Shown here: positions 17,015 to 26,745 of the stretch, piece after piece | Position numbering within the stretch: position 1 is the stretch's first letter | How the letters are laid out: each line of letters starts with the position of its first letter | Assembly: GCA_023418925.1 (NCBI GenBank) | Contig: JAEZYS010000010.1 | Coordinates: forward strand, 62,001-126,000 | Reading direction: 5' to 3' | Origin: Bacillota bacterium | Lineage (GTDB): Bacteria; Bacillota; Clostridia; Oscillospirales; Ruminococcaceae | Length of the DNA stretch: 64,000 nucleotides | Notes under the pieces: generated by a model | Databases searched by the model: none | Told to the model about the DNA's origin: nothing | What the model saw: only the letters and a program-made list of their open reading frames with translations | Made by a program: the position numbers and the translations under genes

Positions 17015-19216
17015 TTGTCCGTTAAAATTACAAAACAGAATTTTGCAAAGGAGCTTATACTCCCTTATTTGCTCTCAGTCATGCTGATTGAAGCATCATT
17101 GTATCTGTTTACCCTTGAGGCAATAAATGTGTATATCTTTATTGCAGCAGCAGTATCAGCAGTTACATTTGCAATCTGCTCATTTATACTTCATAATAAA
17201 ATAGTCGGAACTATTCTGTATATCGGAGAGATGTTTCTTACCTTTGCAGTGGGATTGAGCAACATACAGCGACTTGCAAACGGAACTTATACTAGCACAA
17301 CTATGCCCTTGATAATTGTTTCTGCTCTTACATTTTTCATTTCATCCGTAGTGTTTTATTTCAGCAAGATTCTCCACAGAAAAGTATTTTTATTCATGAC
17401 ATCACTTATACCATGTGCTCTGTATGTAACGTCAGAAGTTAAGATGAGCATATTTCTTACACTCCCGATAATTGTGCTGAACATTGCAGTCTGCCTTTTT
17501 AACAAAAGAAAAGAAGTGTCTGAAAATTCAACTCTTGTCAACAGCAAAGCTTCAATGACAGGCTTTGTTGACTTTGTTGTTGCGGCGGCAATATTATGTA
17601 TGATTATACCTAAACCGCAGTCAACTTTAAACAAGGAATTTCTTGCAAATCTTAATATCAAAAATGGTTTGTTTAATCGTTCTGGTACAAGTTATTCAAG
17701 TGCAGATGATTACACTTTTTCAAACGGTTCTTCTTATTACAGAAATTCAGCAGATTTGAACACACTTATTCTTACAGTAAAAAGTGATACTCCTCTTTAT
17801 CTGAAAAGACAAGTTTTTGATGAATATGTTCCTGACAGGAACGGCTGGCTTTCATCGGAAAAATATGATAAAGGATATGACCTTGAAAAAGTGTCAGAAG
17901 GTTTCAGCAATCTTTATGAGCGCAGTACATTCTATGATGTTTTGTCTGAAAGTAAAAATGTTTTTCCTGAAGGATCAGACTATTCTGTAAACATACCTTA
18001 CATTGAAATGCAGGAACAGGATAATTCCTATGCCGTACTTACTACACACGATTTTTCAACAAGATATGTCCTTACAACAGGAACTCCTTTGGATATTTTC
18101 TTTGGCGGCGGATTTGATACGAAAACCTACTATGTTGACAATTCAAACTTATTCCCTGATGTAAGAATGTTGCCTGCTAATATAACATATTCAGTTGAAT
18201 ATATTCCTTATCAGAATTCTGTTGAAAGTGACTGGATTAACAATGAAGCTGCTAATATAAGCGCAGAAGATTACACTGATTTCTGTACAGATTTATATGT
18301 GAACAGTTCACGGGAATTCTTTGATGAAAACGAGGATATTATAACAAGCATATATGATGAAAATAGACTTGCTCAGGAATATGAGCAGAACTGTTATTCA
18401 CCTGCTTCAGACGAAATTCAGAAGCTTGCAGAAGAGTTGACCGAGAATTGCACTTATGACTATGAAAAAGCTGCAGCCCTTGAACAATGGCTGTCAATGA
18501 CAGGCGGATTCAGATATGATCTTAAATATGTTCCGCCAGAAGATAGCAACACTGCAGAGTATTTTATTTTTACAAGTAAAAAAGGTACATGCTCTGATTA
18601 TGCTACTGCTTTCACATTGATGGCACGTTCACTTGGAATTCCTACACGTTATGTAGAAGGATATACAATGGAACCATCGGAAGACGAAGAAGGGATTTAC
18701 AATGTTTATCTGAAGAACTCCCATGCTTACTGTGAATGCTTTATTCCGAACTGCGGATGGGTAGTTTATGACCCTACACCAGAACACATTGAAGACGATA
18801 ATTCTGCCGTAGGATTGGAAGTAAATTATAATGTAACATTTATACTCAGCCTTATCCTGATTGTTTTATTGATATCAATTCTTGCTGCCGCTATTTTCCA
18901 CAGGCAAATCGGCGAGCGTATTTTCAGAATCAGAATAAAATTTGCAGATAATACAAAAGCAATTTATATGATATACAGCAGAATAATCAGCAGAACAGAT
19001 ACACAATATAAAATCAAAGCTGAAAATTACACTCCTGATCAGCTTACTGAATTTGCCGCAGAAAAAGCCTTGGCAGATATAAATCCATGTGTAATTCCAT
19101 TTGTAAATGTCTGCTATGGCATGATAAAACCAAACAGTGAAGATAAAAAATCAGCATATGAATGTTATAAAGCATACTATAAATCTACTAAAAAACGAAG
19201 AGGAAAATTAAAATGA
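17015..19216 (+). CDS. TgpA-like membrane transglutaminase-domain protein
   Basis: 733 residues: five or six membrane helices in the first 200 residues, a large extracellular part with a transglutaminase-core domain (about 450-590), one more helix at about 605-630 and a cytoplasmic tail of about 100 residues. The catalytic triad is visible as Cys526 (KKGTCSDYA), His570 (NSHAYCECF) and Asp586 (VYDPTPE). This is the third gene of the classic MoxR/DUF58/transglutaminase cluster, probably acting on cell-envelope proteins; the substrate is not known. The TTG start follows AGGAGGACAGGCAC-type spacing. The last four bases overlap the SDR start (ATGA). Confidence 0.9.
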   Translation: MSVKITKQNFAKELILPYLLSVMLIEASLYLFTLEAINVYIFIAAAVSAVTFAICSFILHNKIVGTILYIGEMFLTFAVGLSNIQRLANGTYTSTTMPLIIVSALTFFISSVVFYFSKILHRKVFLFMTSLIPCALYVTSEVKMSIFLTLPIIVLNIAVCLFNKRKEVSENSTLVNSKASMTGFVDFVVAAAILCMIIPKPQSTLNKEFLANLNIKNGLFNRSGTSYSSADDYTFSNGSSYYRNSADLNTLILTVKSDTPLYLKRQVFDEYVPDRNGWLSSEKYDKGYDLEKVSEGFSNLYERSTFYDVLSESKNVFPEGSDYSVNIPYIEMQEQDNSYAVLTTHDFSTRYVLTTGTPLDIFFGGGFDTKTYYVDNSNLFPDVRMLPANITYSVEYIPYQNSVESDWINNEAANISAEDYTDFCTDLYVNSSREFFDENEDIITSIYDENRLAQEYEQNCYSPASDEIQKLAEELTENCTYDYEKAAALEQWLSMTGGFRYDLKYVPPEDSNTAEYFIFTSKKGTCSDYATAFTLMARSLGIPTRYVEGYTMEPSEDEEGIYNVYLKNSHAYCECFIPNCGWVVYDPTPEHIEDDNSAVGLEVNYNVTFILSLILIVLLISILAAAIFHRQIGERIFRIRIKFADNTKAIYMIYSRIISRTDTQYKIKAENYTPDQLTEFAAEKALADINPCVIPFVNVCYGMIKPNSEDKKSAYECYKAYYKSTKKRRGKLK

Positions 19217-19980
19217 TCGCACTAATCACAGGTGCAAGCTCTGGAATAGGCAGAGATATTGCCAGTGAGCTTTGCAGACGTGGAAACAAAGTAATTCTTG
19301 CAGGACAGAATATAGACAGACTTAACGCCTTAAAGGACAAGCTTGGCAGCAATATGGTGCTTGATATTATTCCCGGAGATCTCAGCAAAAAACAGGAATG
19401 TTTTAAACTTTACGATAAAACAAAAAAATATAATATTGACGTACTGGTAAATGATGCAGGTTTTGGAACTTTTGGTGAATTTGTGTCAACTGATCTTGAC
19501 AAGGAAATTGACATGATAAATGTAAATGTTGTTGCTGTTCATATTCTTACAAAGCTATTTCTGCGTGATTTTGTGAAAAAGGACAGCGGGTATATCCTTA
19601 ACATTGCATCAACGGCTGCGTTTATGGCAGGCCCTCTTATGGCCGCATATTACAGCACAAAGAATTATGTGCTTCGTCTTACACAGGCAATTCACGAAGA
19701 ACTGAGAAGGCGTCACAGCAATGTTCGGATAGGTGCATTCTGTCCCGGACCTGTAAATACAAGATTTGATGAACGTGCACAGGTTTCTTTCAGCGTAAAG
19801 TCGATTTCAAGCGATTTTGCCGCAAAGGCCGCAGTTGATCAGATATACGGAAAAAAGTTTGTATATGTTCCAACATTCTGGCTTTCAGTCGGAATGAAAG
19901 CAATCAAAATTGTGCCTGACAGCATAATGAGAGTAATGGCATATAACTTTCAGAGACAAAAACAAGGTCGCTCTAAATGA
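19213..19980 (+). CDS. SDR family NAD(P)-dependent oxidoreductase
   Basis: 255-residue classical short-chain dehydrogenase. The TGASSGIG cofactor loop is at residues 6-13, NDAG at about 80-83, the catalytic serine region NIASTAAF at about 130-137 and the YYSTK active-site pair (Tyr146/Lys150). The family subtype (DltE/YqjQ-like) suggests a hydrophobic or lipid-type substrate but this is not determined. The ATG overlaps the preceding stop by four bases, so it is translationally coupled to the transglutaminase gene although the link between the functions is unclear. Confidence 0.92.
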   Translation: MIALITGASSGIGRDIASELCRRGNKVILAGQNIDRLNALKDKLGSNMVLDIIPGDLSKKQECFKLYDKTKKYNIDVLVNDAGFGTFGEFVSTDLDKEIDMINVNVVAVHILTKLFLRDFVKKDSGYILNIASTAAFMAGPLMAAYYSTKNYVLRLTQAIHEELRRRHSNVRIGAFCPGPVNTRFDERAQVSFSVKSISSDFAAKAAVDQIYGKKFVYVPTFWLSVGMKAIKIVPDSIMRVMAYNFQRQKQGRSK

Positions 19981-19995
19981 GTGACCTTGTTTTAT
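19959..19995. terminator. Bidirectional terminator between SDR and P-type ATPase genes
   Basis: AAAACAAGGTC / GACCTTGTTTT stem extended by GCTC/GAGT pairs around TAAA. A-run on one side and T-run on the other let it work for both converging genes; it overlaps the last codons of the SDR gene. Confidence 0.85.
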
Positions 19996-19996
19996 A

Positions 19997-22663
19997 TCAT
20001 GCCTTAAGAAAACACTGTAAAATCGGTGCAAATATTGCAAATCCAAGTGCTATAAGAAGTTGCTGTGAGGTCATAGGAACTGTTGAGAAAATCAACTGTA
20101 AAAAAGGAAGATAGATTGACGCAAATATTATAGCAAGTGAAACAATAACAGCAAGAATCAGTTTCGGATTATTGAAATACGGAACTGTAAAAATGTTTTT
20201 CTTTTCAGACTTGCACTCAAAAACATGCATAAGCTGTGACATTACAAGCGTAAACAGTGCCGCCGTCCTGGCAAGCTCAACGTTGTGATACATCATGTTT
20301 ATAGCACTAAAGCTTCCAAGTGCACATAGGCCTATCAGTATGCCCCTGAATACAATTTTTGCAAGAAGTCCGTCCGAGAAAAAGCTTTCTTCAGCCTGTC
20401 TCGGCGGCTTTTTCATATTCTCCTTATCAACTGGTTCAACACCTAGGGCAACAGCAGGAAGTCCGTCTGTAACAAGGTTTACAAGCAGAATCTGTGTCGG
20501 CAGAAGAACCATTGGCATTCCCATGATTATCCCAAGAAACATTGTGAGAACCTCGCCGATGTTGCAGGAAAGCAAGTATCTTACAAATTTTCTTATGTTT
20601 GAATAAATACATCTTCCCTGCTCAACAGCCTTTACAAGCGTTGCAAAATTATCATCAAGCAGAACTACATCTGCAGCCTGTTTAGTTACATCTGTTCCTG
20701 TTATGCCCATTGAAACGCCTATGCTAGCCTCCTTGACAGCAGGTGCATCATTGACTCCGTCACCCGTCATGGTTACTATACGCCCCTTTTTCTTGAATGC
20801 CCTTACAATCCTCAGCTTGTCGGAAGGATTTACTCTTGCAAAAACTGCAACCTTAGGTATAATCTCCTCAAGCTCATTATCTGACATAACTTTAAGTTCA
20901 GAACCTGTCACAACAAGATCATCACCATGTAATATACCTGCCTGACGTGCAATTGCAGCGGCTGTATTCTTGTGGTCGCCCGTAATCATAACCGTTCTAA
21001 TCTGTGCATCACGGCAAAGCCTTACTGCCTGTTTTGCCTCTGCTCTAGGAGGGTCAATCATACCCATAAGCCCGAGAAAAATCATTCCATGTTCAGTATC
21101 TTCAGATTCAGTAATCATCTTTTTGCTGAACCCAAGAACTCGCAGAGCCTTTTCTGTCATTGCATCATGCCTTGCAGTAATCTCCCTTTTCATAGAACTG
21201 CTCATCTGCACAATACCGTTCTCTGTCAGAACAAAACTGCATCGTTTCAGGATAATATCAAGTGAGCCTTTGGTATAAGCTGTTCTTGTTCCTGATGGTT
21301 CCTTGCATATTACTGTCATGCATCTGCTTTCACTATCAAAAGGAATTTCATCCATTCTAAGAAATTCGTTTTTAAGGCTTTCAGATGTAATATTTCCCTT
21401 TGCAGAAGCAACAAGGAGAGCAAGTTCAGTCGGGTCACCGACAGCATCATATTGCTTATCGGATGAAATTCTGCTCCTGTCACGGCTGAATACTTTTCCC
21501 TGTGGAGTAATGGCCGCATTGTTGCAGAGAACAGCGCAAGTCATTATCTCTTTCAGGCTTGTAACGGAAGCAGGATTTACCCTTGAACCTTCATATGTAA
21601 TCTCTCCGTTAGCCCTGTAGCCTGTTCCTGAAACATCATATTCCCTGCGGTTTGCATATATCTTTGTAACCGTCATTCTGTTTTCAGTGACTGTTCCCGT
21701 TTTGTCTGTACATATAACTGAAGCGCAGCCAAGTGTTTCAACAGAATGAAGCTTGTGGACAAGTGCCTTCTGTTTAAGCATACGGTTTACTGCTATGGCA
21801 AGAACTATGGTCACTGTTGCAGGAAGCCCCTCCGGAATAGCGGCAATGGCAATGGTTATGCCTGTCATAAGCATATCAAAAACAGGCTCACCCCTTAAAA
21901 TACCTGCTCCCGCTACAACAACGCAGACAACAAGGCAAATAATTGCAACTGTTTTTCCAAGCTCCCCAAGACGTTTCTGCAATGGTGTCAGCTCATCATC
22001 TATATCTGTGAGCATACCCGAAATCTGCCCCATCTGAGCGTTAAGACCCGTTGCAATTACTTTTGCCTCGGCAGTACCCTTTGTAATAACTGTTCCACTG
22101 TAAACTATATTTTTCTTTCCAACTGCATTATCGGTATCATCATGTGCACCGACAAGCTTGTCGGCAGGAGTTGATTCACCTGTCAGTATGCTTTCATCCG
22201 CAAGAAGTCCCTTTGCATGTAACAGAACAGCATCAGCAGGAACTCTGTCACCAGCTTCAAGCACTATTATATCATCAGGAACAACATCAGATGCAGAAAT
22301 GGAAACAAGATTACCATCACGGTATACCTTAGCAGACGGAGCTGACATGTTTTTCAGCGCAAGTAAAGTCTTTTCCGTCTTATATTCCTGGATAAATCCA
22401 AGAACTGCATTTACAAGAACAATTATTATGATAGTTATCGCATCATACATTTCTCCCAGAAAGAAGGATATTATCGTTGCGGCAAGCAGGATAAGAACCA
22501 TAATATCTTTAAACTGACCTAAAAAGATTTTTATTGGTTTTGATTTTTTATCACAAGCAAGAGCGTTTTCACCATGTGTCTGAAGCTTTTCATTTGCCTG
22601 TGCTGTAGACAGCCCTTTTTCATAAGTTTCAGAGGTATAACTCTTTTCAAGTATATCCAGCAT
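19997..22663 (-). CDS. Calcium-type P-type ATPase (P2A/P2B-like)
   Basis: 888-residue cation pump of the SERCA/PMCA-like bacterial class (LMCA1/PacL type), exporting Ca2+ with ATP. The cation ATPase N-domain is followed by two helices, the actuator motif TGES (161-164), the ion-site helix motif PEGLP (277-281), phosphorylation motif DKTGT (Asp320), nucleotide-binding stretch and the hinge TGDGVNDAPA. The C-terminal half carries about six helices. PEGLP and length support Ca2+ rather than heavy metals; Mn2+ cannot be excluded. The ATG follows GGGAGG at spacing 6. Convergent with the SDR gene and monocistronic. Confidence 0.93.
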   Translation of the reverse strand: MLDILEKSYTSETYEKGLSTAQANEKLQTHGENALACDKKSKPIKIFLGQFKDIMVLILLAATIISFFLGEMYDAITIIIIVLVNAVLGFIQEYKTEKTLLALKNMSAPSAKVYRDGNLVSISASDVVPDDIIVLEAGDRVPADAVLLHAKGLLADESILTGESTPADKLVGAHDDTDNAVGKKNIVYSGTVITKGTAEAKVIATGLNAQMGQISGMLTDIDDELTPLQKRLGELGKTVAIICLVVCVVVAGAGILRGEPVFDMLMTGITIAIAAIPEGLPATVTIVLAIAVNRMLKQKALVHKLHSVETLGCASVICTDKTGTVTENRMTVTKIYANRREYDVSGTGYRANGEITYEGSRVNPASVTSLKEIMTCAVLCNNAAITPQGKVFSRDRSRISSDKQYDAVGDPTELALLVASAKGNITSESLKNEFLRMDEIPFDSESRCMTVICKEPSGTRTAYTKGSLDIILKRCSFVLTENGIVQMSSSMKREITARHDAMTEKALRVLGFSKKMITESEDTEHGMIFLGLMGMIDPPRAEAKQAVRLCRDAQIRTVMITGDHKNTAAAIARQAGILHGDDLVVTGSELKVMSDNELEEIIPKVAVFARVNPSDKLRIVRAFKKKGRIVTMTGDGVNDAPAVKEASIGVSMGITGTDVTKQAADVVLLDDNFATLVKAVEQGRCIYSNIRKFVRYLLSCNIGEVLTMFLGIIMGMPMVLLPTQILLVNLVTDGLPAVALGVEPVDKENMKKPPRQAEESFFSDGLLAKIVFRGILIGLCALGSFSAINMMYHNVELARTAALFTLVMSQLMHVFECKSEKKNIFTVPYFNNPKLILAVIVSLAIIFASIYLPFLQLIFSTVPMTSQQLLIALGFAIFAPILQCFLKA

Positions 22664-22817
22664 ATTTGGCCTCCCTGATTATTTACAAATATTAATTAAA
22701 ACCTTATCCTTTACAGATAAAATTTCGTATTCTCATACTAATTAAAGATTAGTATTTTGTAACCGAAAAAAGTTACTTGTCCGTAAATATTATTCAGGAA
22801 TGTCCTTTCTTATGCAT

Positions 22818-22850
22818 AAAAAAGCTCAGGATAAAAATCCTGAGCTTTTA
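22818..22850 (-). terminator. Intrinsic terminator of the lipoprotein gene
   Basis: Ten-base perfect stem AGCTCAGGAT / ATCCTGAGCT with a T-rich tail on the minus strand, starting 8 bases after the stop codon. It may also work for plus-strand transcripts. Confidence 0.88.
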
Positions 22851-22857
22851 TAATATT

Positions 22858-24189
22858 CTAATAAACATAAAACTGAAGCACATTGTTATACTCGGTGAAA
22901 ACATACCCATACGGCGAAGCTGAATATCCACTTGCCCCAGATTGATTTTCAGGCTTTTCAAGCACCAGCTTACCACTGTATTCATAGCCAATTACGTTTC
23001 CGTTGATATCGAATCGCTCCTGCTTTGTAGTATATATAAGCTTTCCGTCCTCTTCACTGTATCCGTCTATGAGCATAAGTCCACCAAAATAATCATCACC
23101 TATAGCGGATGTCAGCGTATGGAGCCTACCGTCAAAATCCTTATACTTCTGCGGCGCATTTCTGAACATCTCATCAGTCAGGTTTTCGGAAAAGACTGTG
23201 TTTGTGTATGCTTTGAATGAATCTAAATCTGCAAAGCGTTCATCATCAACCATGAAATAAAAGTTGCTGTTATAATAAGTGCCTGAATTTTCGTCGAAAA
23301 CAGGATCTTCAAAGTATCCTACTTCCTCATTTAAAGGCAGAACATCACAGGTGAAGTACCTGTATAAATCATTTGCAAGCGCAAAATACCCATATCCGAA
23401 GTAAAGAGGATTTTCAGGAGAAAACTCTTCTCTTTTCTTTGTCATTATAAAATTGTCAGGATCAAAGGTATATGTGAATATTTCAGGATATTCAACATTG
23501 TTTTTAGTTACGATTGATATCGGAGGCATATACTTCAGAGGTTCCGTGCAGTATAAATCCATGCCTTTGACAGCTTCATAGTATAATGGTTCTTCTTCTG
23601 TATCGTCCTCTATGGAAATCTGATTCAGAGTACCGTCTTGTATCGCATAGAACTTTGATATAATATACGGCGTTATCTCCTCATTTATATAATTATCTGC
23701 ATAAAAATATAACTGCAGAACATCAGGAACACTTTTACCCTCCTGCTGATTGCTCAACACCTTGCAGAAACTGCTTATCATTGATGCATCGTTTTCGTTG
23801 CTGACACTGTAATCTGCCGGTGCTTCAACAGAAATGCTGTTAAGGTTATAGTCGTTGTCTTCAATATTAAAAATTACGCTGCTCCCGTCATTTTCAGGGT
23901 CATTCTGAACAGAAACAACATAATAATCCCTGCCGTTGCTCATTTTAAAAACTATGCCATTTGCTGAAAAAGCATACTTATCAGCTGGGGGTTCTTCAGC
24001 AGCATAGACCTGATTTGATCCGTTTTTCAGAATTATGTTATTTTCCGCGACATTCTGAGAATAATCAGTCATTGAAGACATTTCTGCTCCACCAGCAGGT
24101 TTATCTGCTTTTGCGTCTGAACAACTGCATAAAACTAAAGTGAGGGTTGCTGCAAAACAAATTATTAAATTAAATATGTATTTTTTCAC
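22858..24189 (-). CDS. Secreted lipoprotein of unknown function
   Basis: 443 residues. A short basic start, hydrophobic stretch and lipobox (LVLC, lipidated Cys near residue 23, followed by SCSDAKA) mark it as a lipoprotein. The mature part is acidic and beta-rich without a family I recognise; it has a repeating Tyr/Phe/Asp texture and no cysteines that suggest a cofactor. I place the start at the GTG at 24189, with AGAGGGGAG 4-5 bases upstream, which gives a normal signal peptide; the longer ATG-initiated reading at 24240 would put a polar segment before it. Monocistronic, with its own terminator. Confidence 0.82.
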   Translation of the reverse strand: MKKYIFNLIICFAATLTLVLCSCSDAKADKPAGGAEMSSMTDYSQNVAENNIILKNGSNQVYAAEEPPADKYAFSANGIVFKMSNGRDYYVVSVQNDPENDGSSVIFNIEDNDYNLNSISVEAPADYSVSNENDASMISSFCKVLSNQQEGKSVPDVLQLYFYADNYINEEITPYIISKFYAIQDGTLNQISIEDDTEEEPLYYEAVKGMDLYCTEPLKYMPPISIVTKNNVEYPEIFTYTFDPDNFIMTKKREEFSPENPLYFGYGYFALANDLYRYFTCDVLPLNEEVGYFEDPVFDENSGTYYNSNFYFMVDDERFADLDSFKAYTNTVFSENLTDEMFRNAPQKYKDFDGRLHTLTSAIGDDYFGGLMLIDGYSEEDGKLIYTTKQERFDINGNVIGYEYSGKLVLEKPENQSGASGYSASPYGYVFTEYNNVLQFYVY

Positions 24190-24375
24190 AATACTCCCCT
24201 CTCTGTTTTTTGTTTTATTATAACATTTCCCAAAGCCCATTACAATTACATTTTTATTACAGTTTGCTTACATATAGTAAAAGCTGTTCGCAATATTTTA
24301 TGCAAACAGCTTAAATTTTGTGTAATGATTAATAATCCTTTACTTAACATTGAATTTTTTTAATATTATTATTTC

Positions 24376-25242
24376 TTAACCGTCTTTTCTGTGTAATGTT
24401 ACTGTGACAATTTCAGGTCGGTTAAATATTCTTACAGAACCAAGGCCTCTGCTTACGACAAGCTTCTTGCCTTTTACAGTATACACACCCTCTTTATATT
24501 TAGGAAGCAGACCTCTTTCAGGAGAAAGAATACCCTTGACAAACGGAAGCCTTATAAAACCGCCGTGTACATGTCCGCTGAAAGTTATATCAGCACCCCA
24601 GTATGCATAAACATCAAAATCAAGCGGGTTATGAGCAAGCAAAAGTACAAGTCTGTTTTCTGGAAGCCTGCCCAGATGTTTTCTCATTGCACCGGGGGTA
24701 AATGGCTTATATACCTTTGCATATTCCCTGACACCCTTGTAATACTCAGCTGAATAACAAAGCCCGCACATTGTTATAGCATCACCGTTGATTTTAAACT
24801 CTGTTTTTCTGTTGTCAAGACAAATAAGACCTGCACTTTCAAGCTCATTGTTAAGAAAATCAAAAACACCGGGAGCAAGGTCGGATTTTTCATGGTTTCC
24901 ATTCACATAATAAACAGGGTACTTCTTTGCAAGATTCCTGCAAAGTTCAATATACTCACTGACATTAGCATTAGTATGACTGACCATATCACCCGTAATA
25001 ACAACTATATCAGGGTTTTCATCATAAATACGTCTTATAAGTCCCCTGTTGTTTTCACCGAAAACCTCGTTGTGAAGATCAGAAAGATGAATTATTTTTA
25101 TGCCGTCAAAAGATTCAGGCAATTTTTTTGAATTTATTTCATAATGCGAAATTTCAGGCAGCATAAGTAAGTTGCTTAAAAAACCTATTGCACCGCCTAT
25201 TGTAATAGCCGCTCCGAATTTATACGGCGATTTCATAACCAA
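24376..25242 (-). CDS. Metallophosphoesterase (YkuE/YaeI-like), membrane-anchored
   Basis: 288 residues. One N-terminal hydrophobic segment (about 10-28) is followed by a calcineurin-like phosphoesterase domain with the five metal motifs: HLSDLHN, ITGDMVS, NGNHE, LLAHNP and FSGHVHGG. Relatives act on lipid A-type or undecaprenyl-type phosphodiesters or on nucleotide substrates at the membrane; the substrate here is not known. The TTG at 25242 lies 9 bases from GAGG of AGAGGTGAT; an ATG six bases further in (25236) is the alternative. Confidence 0.9.
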   Translation of the reverse strand: MVMKSPYKFGAAITIGGAIGFLSNLLMLPEISHYEINSKKLPESFDGIKIIHLSDLHNEVFGENNRGLIRRIYDENPDIVVITGDMVSHTNANVSEYIELCRNLAKKYPVYYVNGNHEKSDLAPGVFDFLNNELESAGLICLDNRKTEFKINGDAITMCGLCYSAEYYKGVREYAKVYKPFTPGAMRKHLGRLPENRLVLLLAHNPLDFDVYAYWGADITFSGHVHGGFIRLPFVKGILSPERGLLPKYKEGVYTVKGKKLVVSRGLGSVRIFNRPEIVTVTLHRKDG

Positions 25243-25332
25243 ATCGTATCACCTCTAAGTTATTGTACACTAAACATGCCCTAAATACAACTGGAAATAT
25301 TAAATGAAATAATACGGTTTTAAACCTATTGC

Positions 25333-25361
25333 TTGATTAAGCATTTTAAATGTTGTATAAT
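25333..25361 (+). promoter_or_regulatory. Promoter of the 222-residue protein-rnhA unit
   Basis: TTGATT (25333-25338), 17 bases, TATAAT (25356-25361), about 60 bases before the ATG at 25421. Confidence 0.7.
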
Positions 25362-25420
25362 ACCTTTAAATATATTTTACTGTGTAATATTTGACAAAAT
25401 TTTAAAAACGGAGAACTGTG

Positions 25421-26089
25421 ATGAAAGAGTTAGAAAATCTGTTTGATATGTGGGAGAAAAAACATCTAGAGAAAGGATATAAAAGATTTATTCGGGATGG
25501 CATTGTTGATGAAAAATGGTGGTTGCAAGAGCAAAAAGTACCGAAGATATGCTATTTTTTGAAAGAAGCAAGAACCGAACAAAAAGAAGGATATAATCTT
25601 ATTAAGGATTTGTATAATTATGAGCCATGGAATTTATGGCAGAGGGTAGCCGTTTGGACACAAGCAATACAATTTGTATTTGCTGGAGAAAGAGCCTATA
25701 ATGAAGAAAAGATAAAACTAAAAGCGGAAACCGCCATAAGACAGATTGCAGTAGTAAATGTAAAAAAAAGTGATGGATTAGCAGAATCTAATGAGAAGGA
25801 CCTGTTGAAATATGTGCAGGAAGATAAATTAGAGATAAAAAAAGAACTGCAAATCATAAATCCTGATATTATTGTTTGTGGATACACATTTGGTATGCTG
25901 AAAGCCGTGTTGGGTGATGAATTGGATGTTGAAAAGACCTCTGATACAATGTACGGTTTTTGGAAAGATAAGTTGATTATTGATTACTATCATCCTGCTT
26001 GTCATTATCCAAATCGAGTCAATTATTATGCATTGATGTCAATTTGTCGATTGGCATTAGCCGAATGGGAAGAGAGAAAAGCTATATGA
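25421..26089 (+). CDS. Unknown protein, distant resemblance to uracil-DNA glycosylase-fold proteins
   Basis: 222 residues. Trp/Tyr/Lys-rich N-terminal half (WWLQEQKVPKICYFLKEAR, YEPWNLWQRV). The C-terminal half has NPDIIVCGYTFGM, a typical buried strand, and a late YHPACHYPN motif. A conserved strand of the type 'PDIIVxxG' followed by an 'HP' motif before a helix is the layout of UDG-superfamily proteins, but the catalytic residues cannot be confirmed, so I do not assign the activity. The ATG follows GGAGA by 6 bases. Its stop overlaps the rnhA start (ATGA), so the two are probably co-translated. Its codon choice looks more A-rich than the neighbours, which suggests acquisition. Confidence 0.7.
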   Translation: MKELENLFDMWEKKHLEKGYKRFIRDGIVDEKWWLQEQKVPKICYFLKEARTEQKEGYNLIKDLYNYEPWNLWQRVAVWTQAIQFVFAGERAYNEEKIKLKAETAIRQIAVVNVKKSDGLAESNEKDLLKYVQEDKLEIKKELQIINPDIIVCGYTFGMLKAVLGDELDVEKTSDTMYGFWKDKLIIDYYHPACHYPNRVNYYALMSICRLALAEWEERKAI

Positions 26090-26523
26090 CTGTTGAAATA
26101 TTTACTGACGGTGCATGTTCAGGAAATCCCGGTCCGGGCGGATATGGTGCAATCCTTCGCTGTGGTTCTCATGTCAAGGAAATCTCAGGGGGAGAAAGCA
26201 ATACTACCAATAACAGAATGGAGCTTTCAGGTGTTATTGCTGCACTTTCTGCTCTTAAAAAGCCATGCGATGTAATCCTTACAACTGACAGTAAATATGT
26301 CTGCGACAGCGTAACAAAAGGCTGGGCAAGGTCATGGCAGAAGAACGGCTGGAAAAAAGCAGACAAGAAGCCTGCTCTAAATGCCGATCTATGGGAACAG
26401 CTTTTAAAGCTTCTTGATGTCCATAACGTTAAGTTTATCTGGGTAAAAGGACATGCTGGCCATCCTGAAAATGAACGATGTGATGAACTTGCAGTTATTC
26501 AGAGAGATAAATATAAAAGTTAA
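26086..26523 (+). CDS. rnhA: Ribonuclease HI
   Basis: 145-residue type 1 RNase H that cuts the RNA strand of RNA-DNA hybrids (primer and R-loop removal). The catalytic carboxylates are visible: Asp8 (FTDGACSGNPGPGGYG), Glu46 (NNRMELSGV), Asp68 (TTDSKYV) and Asp133 (RCDELA), with His123 in KGHAGHPENE. The start at 26086 overlaps the stop of the upstream gene by four bases; longer in-frame starts upstream lie inside that gene and can be ignored. Confidence 0.95.
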   Translation: MTVEIFTDGACSGNPGPGGYGAILRCGSHVKEISGGESNTTNNRMELSGVIAALSALKKPCDVILTTDSKYVCDSVTKGWARSWQKNGWKKADKKPALNADLWEQLLKLLDVHNVKFIWVKGHAGHPENERCDELAVIQRDKYKS

Positions 26524-26584
26524 TTTTCTGTAAAAATATACTTTTATTATAGTTTTTGGTTTGCAATATTTATAATAAATGCTA

Positions 26585-26613
26585 TTGCAAAATACACTAA
26601 ACAGGTATATAAT
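26585..26613 (+). promoter_or_regulatory. Promoter of nifS-nifU
   Basis: TTGCAA (26585-26590), 17 bases, TATAAT (26608-26613). The 5' UTR would be about 125 bases. A second, extended -10-like TGCTATAAT (about 26711-26721) lies closer to the gene. No IscR-type operator is recognised. Confidence 0.6.
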
Positions 26614-26745
26614 ATAAGTATATTGGGAATAACGATAATCAAGCAGTTTCTGCATAAAATAATTATCTATACTTATAATTTATTATGCAGTAAAAAAGCA
26701 GATTTATTGCCATGCTATAATTTTACTATAAAAGGATTTGTATAT

